Shown here: in pieces, positions 63,334 through 64,000 of the stretch
Layout: each line of letters begins with the position of its first letter
How positions within the stretch are numbered: position 1 is the stretch's first letter
From: Pseudoalteromonas phenolica
GTDB taxonomy: Bacteria; Pseudomonadota; Gammaproteobacteria; Enterobacterales; Alteromonadaceae
Reading direction: 5' to 3'
Length of the DNA stretch: 64,000 nt
NCBI RefSeq assembly: GCF_005876835.1
Contig: NZ_PPSW01000012.1
Location: 62,001-126,000 of the forward strand
Made by a program: the position numbers and the translations under genes
Notes under the pieces: generated by a model
Database searches by the model: none
Told to the model about the DNA's origin: nothing
Seen by the model: only the letters and a program-made list of their open reading frames with translations

Positions 63334-63429
63334 AGCGACCCTTTTTAAAGCCTGTTTTTATCAGGGCTTTGAGCTTTTGCTATTTTAATCTCGTTTCGGT
63401 AATTGAGTTGTTTGAAGGTCGTGTCATTA

Positions 63430-64000
63430 ATGAATCAAGCTGTAATTATCACTAAACATGATAAAGCTAAGTGCATCGCAAACGCACTCGCGCCACTTGG
63501 CTTTGATGTAGTTGAAAGCCATGCGTTTGACACCGATCGCTTAGGCACGTTTGCAGGCGACATTGAGCGTACGCTCAGCCCGAAAGAAGCTGCTTTGAAA
63601 AAGGCAAAAATGGCGTGTGAATTGCTCGGTGCCGAATTTGGTTTGGGCAGCGAAGGGAGTTTTGGCAATGGCCCTTATCCGGGCATAGTGAACTGGAACG
63701 ACGAGATTGTATGTTTTTATGAACGTGCAACAGAGCAAGCTATCTATGCGAGTGCTTCAGGGCCTTTTGCAATCTCGAGTATCCAAGTAAACAGTGAGAC
63801 TTGCCGCGATACCTTGTTAAAAAAGCTCAATCATTTTCAAGGTCAGCGTTGGTTGCTGAAATTTGATGAGCAAGCCTTAAAAGGGTTAAACAGCGAAACG
63901 TTGATTGAAACTTTAGCTGACAAGCAATTAACCGAAGCGTTAATTGAGCCAGATTTACGCGCTATGTATTGCCCGCTTCGCCAGCAAATGATCAGTAAAG
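63430..64000 (+). CDS. DUF6671 family protein (partial, C-terminus beyond window)
   Basis: 190 codons from ATG 63430 to the right edge; a GTG at 63421 is in frame too. The start MNQAVIITKHDKAKCIANAL and the conserved LLGAEFGLGSEGSFGNGPYP match the DUF6671 family as I recall it. Function unknown; the domain is soluble and shows no signal peptide. Confidence 0.82.
   Translation, partial: MNQAVIITKHDKAKCIANALAPLGFDVVESHAFDTDRLGTFAGDIERTLSPKEAALKKAKMACELLGAEFGLGSEGSFGNGPYPGIVNWNDEIVCFYERATEQAIYASASGPFAISSIQVNSETCRDTLLKKLNHFQGQRWLLKFDEQALKGLNSETLIETLADKQLTEALIEPDLRAMYCPLRQQMISK

Noticed and set aside
1..64000. CRISPR arrays, rRNA and tRNA genes
   Set aside because: No regularly spaced repeats and no cloverleaf or rRNA-like sequence was seen on either strand.

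Overview
The window reads as chromosomal DNA of a marine gammaproteobacterium, most likely Pseudoalteromonas or a close Alteromonadales relative. This is inferred from gene families (two secreted S8 proteases with carbohydrate-binding-type tails, an OsmC-YcaO fusion, a second secDF pair, an HBM-type chemoreceptor, DUF6279 and DUF6671 proteins), from the AT-rich base composition, and from AT-rich rho-independent terminators. I see no rRNA, tRNA, CRISPR array or prophage; the only mobile sequence is one short non-coding TA-flanked inverted-repeat element.

Layout. 1-2118: an RND efflux pump (partial) with its lipoprotein adaptor. 2256-5362: a small membrane protein, an ArsR repressor followed by a phosphatase gene broken by an in-frame TAA, and a LysR regulator divergent from a SnoaL-like gene. 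5408-14101: a signalling island of five minus-strand genes (343-type receiver protein, PAS histidine kinase, stand-alone receiver, receiver-EAL phosphodiesterase, large Cache-PAS hybrid kinase) with a divergent OmpR-type regulator. 14119-16275: a FAN1-like VRR-NUC nuclease fused to a DEDDh exonuclease. 16562-19427: cold-shock protein, NarL-type two-component pair, small unknowns. 19671-22759: DUF6279 lipoprotein, a MITE-like element, a thioredoxin/DsbD-like pair, DUF2798 and YtoQ proteins. 22847-28397: GAF kinase, HBM chemoreceptor, SbtA-type bicarbonate permease with divergent LysR.

28564-39438: LruC/GEVED surface protein with a coupled lipoprotein, a small outer-membrane barrel, an ABC exporter, a pirin, and an attEFGH-like ABC/lipocalin operon. 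39596-45274: small membrane protein preceded by a candidate sRNA or attenuated leader, OsmC-YcaO, a Tat-exported intradiol dioxygenase, and a three-module secreted endonuclease I. 45706-49713: GNAT, S8 protease, chromosomal fosA, two small membrane proteins. 49921-53215: a small secreted protein followed by a second secDF pair. 53265-64000: class III cyclase, second S8 protease, lipoprotein, a GNAT pseudogene and an intact GNAT, amidohydrolase, CadC-like membrane regulator, M28 peptidase and a partial DUF6671 gene.

The most interesting locus is 49862-53215. A TTG-started, signal-peptide-bearing 146-residue protein lies directly before secD. The RNA just after its stop codon can pair over 12 base pairs (one bulge) with the bases immediately before the secD start codon, hiding its ribosome-binding site. 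This is the architecture of the Vibrio VemP/secDF2 export-sensing switch, but with a C-terminal sequence that I cannot equate with the known arrest motif. It is a good candidate for a diverged or new arrest-peptide system.
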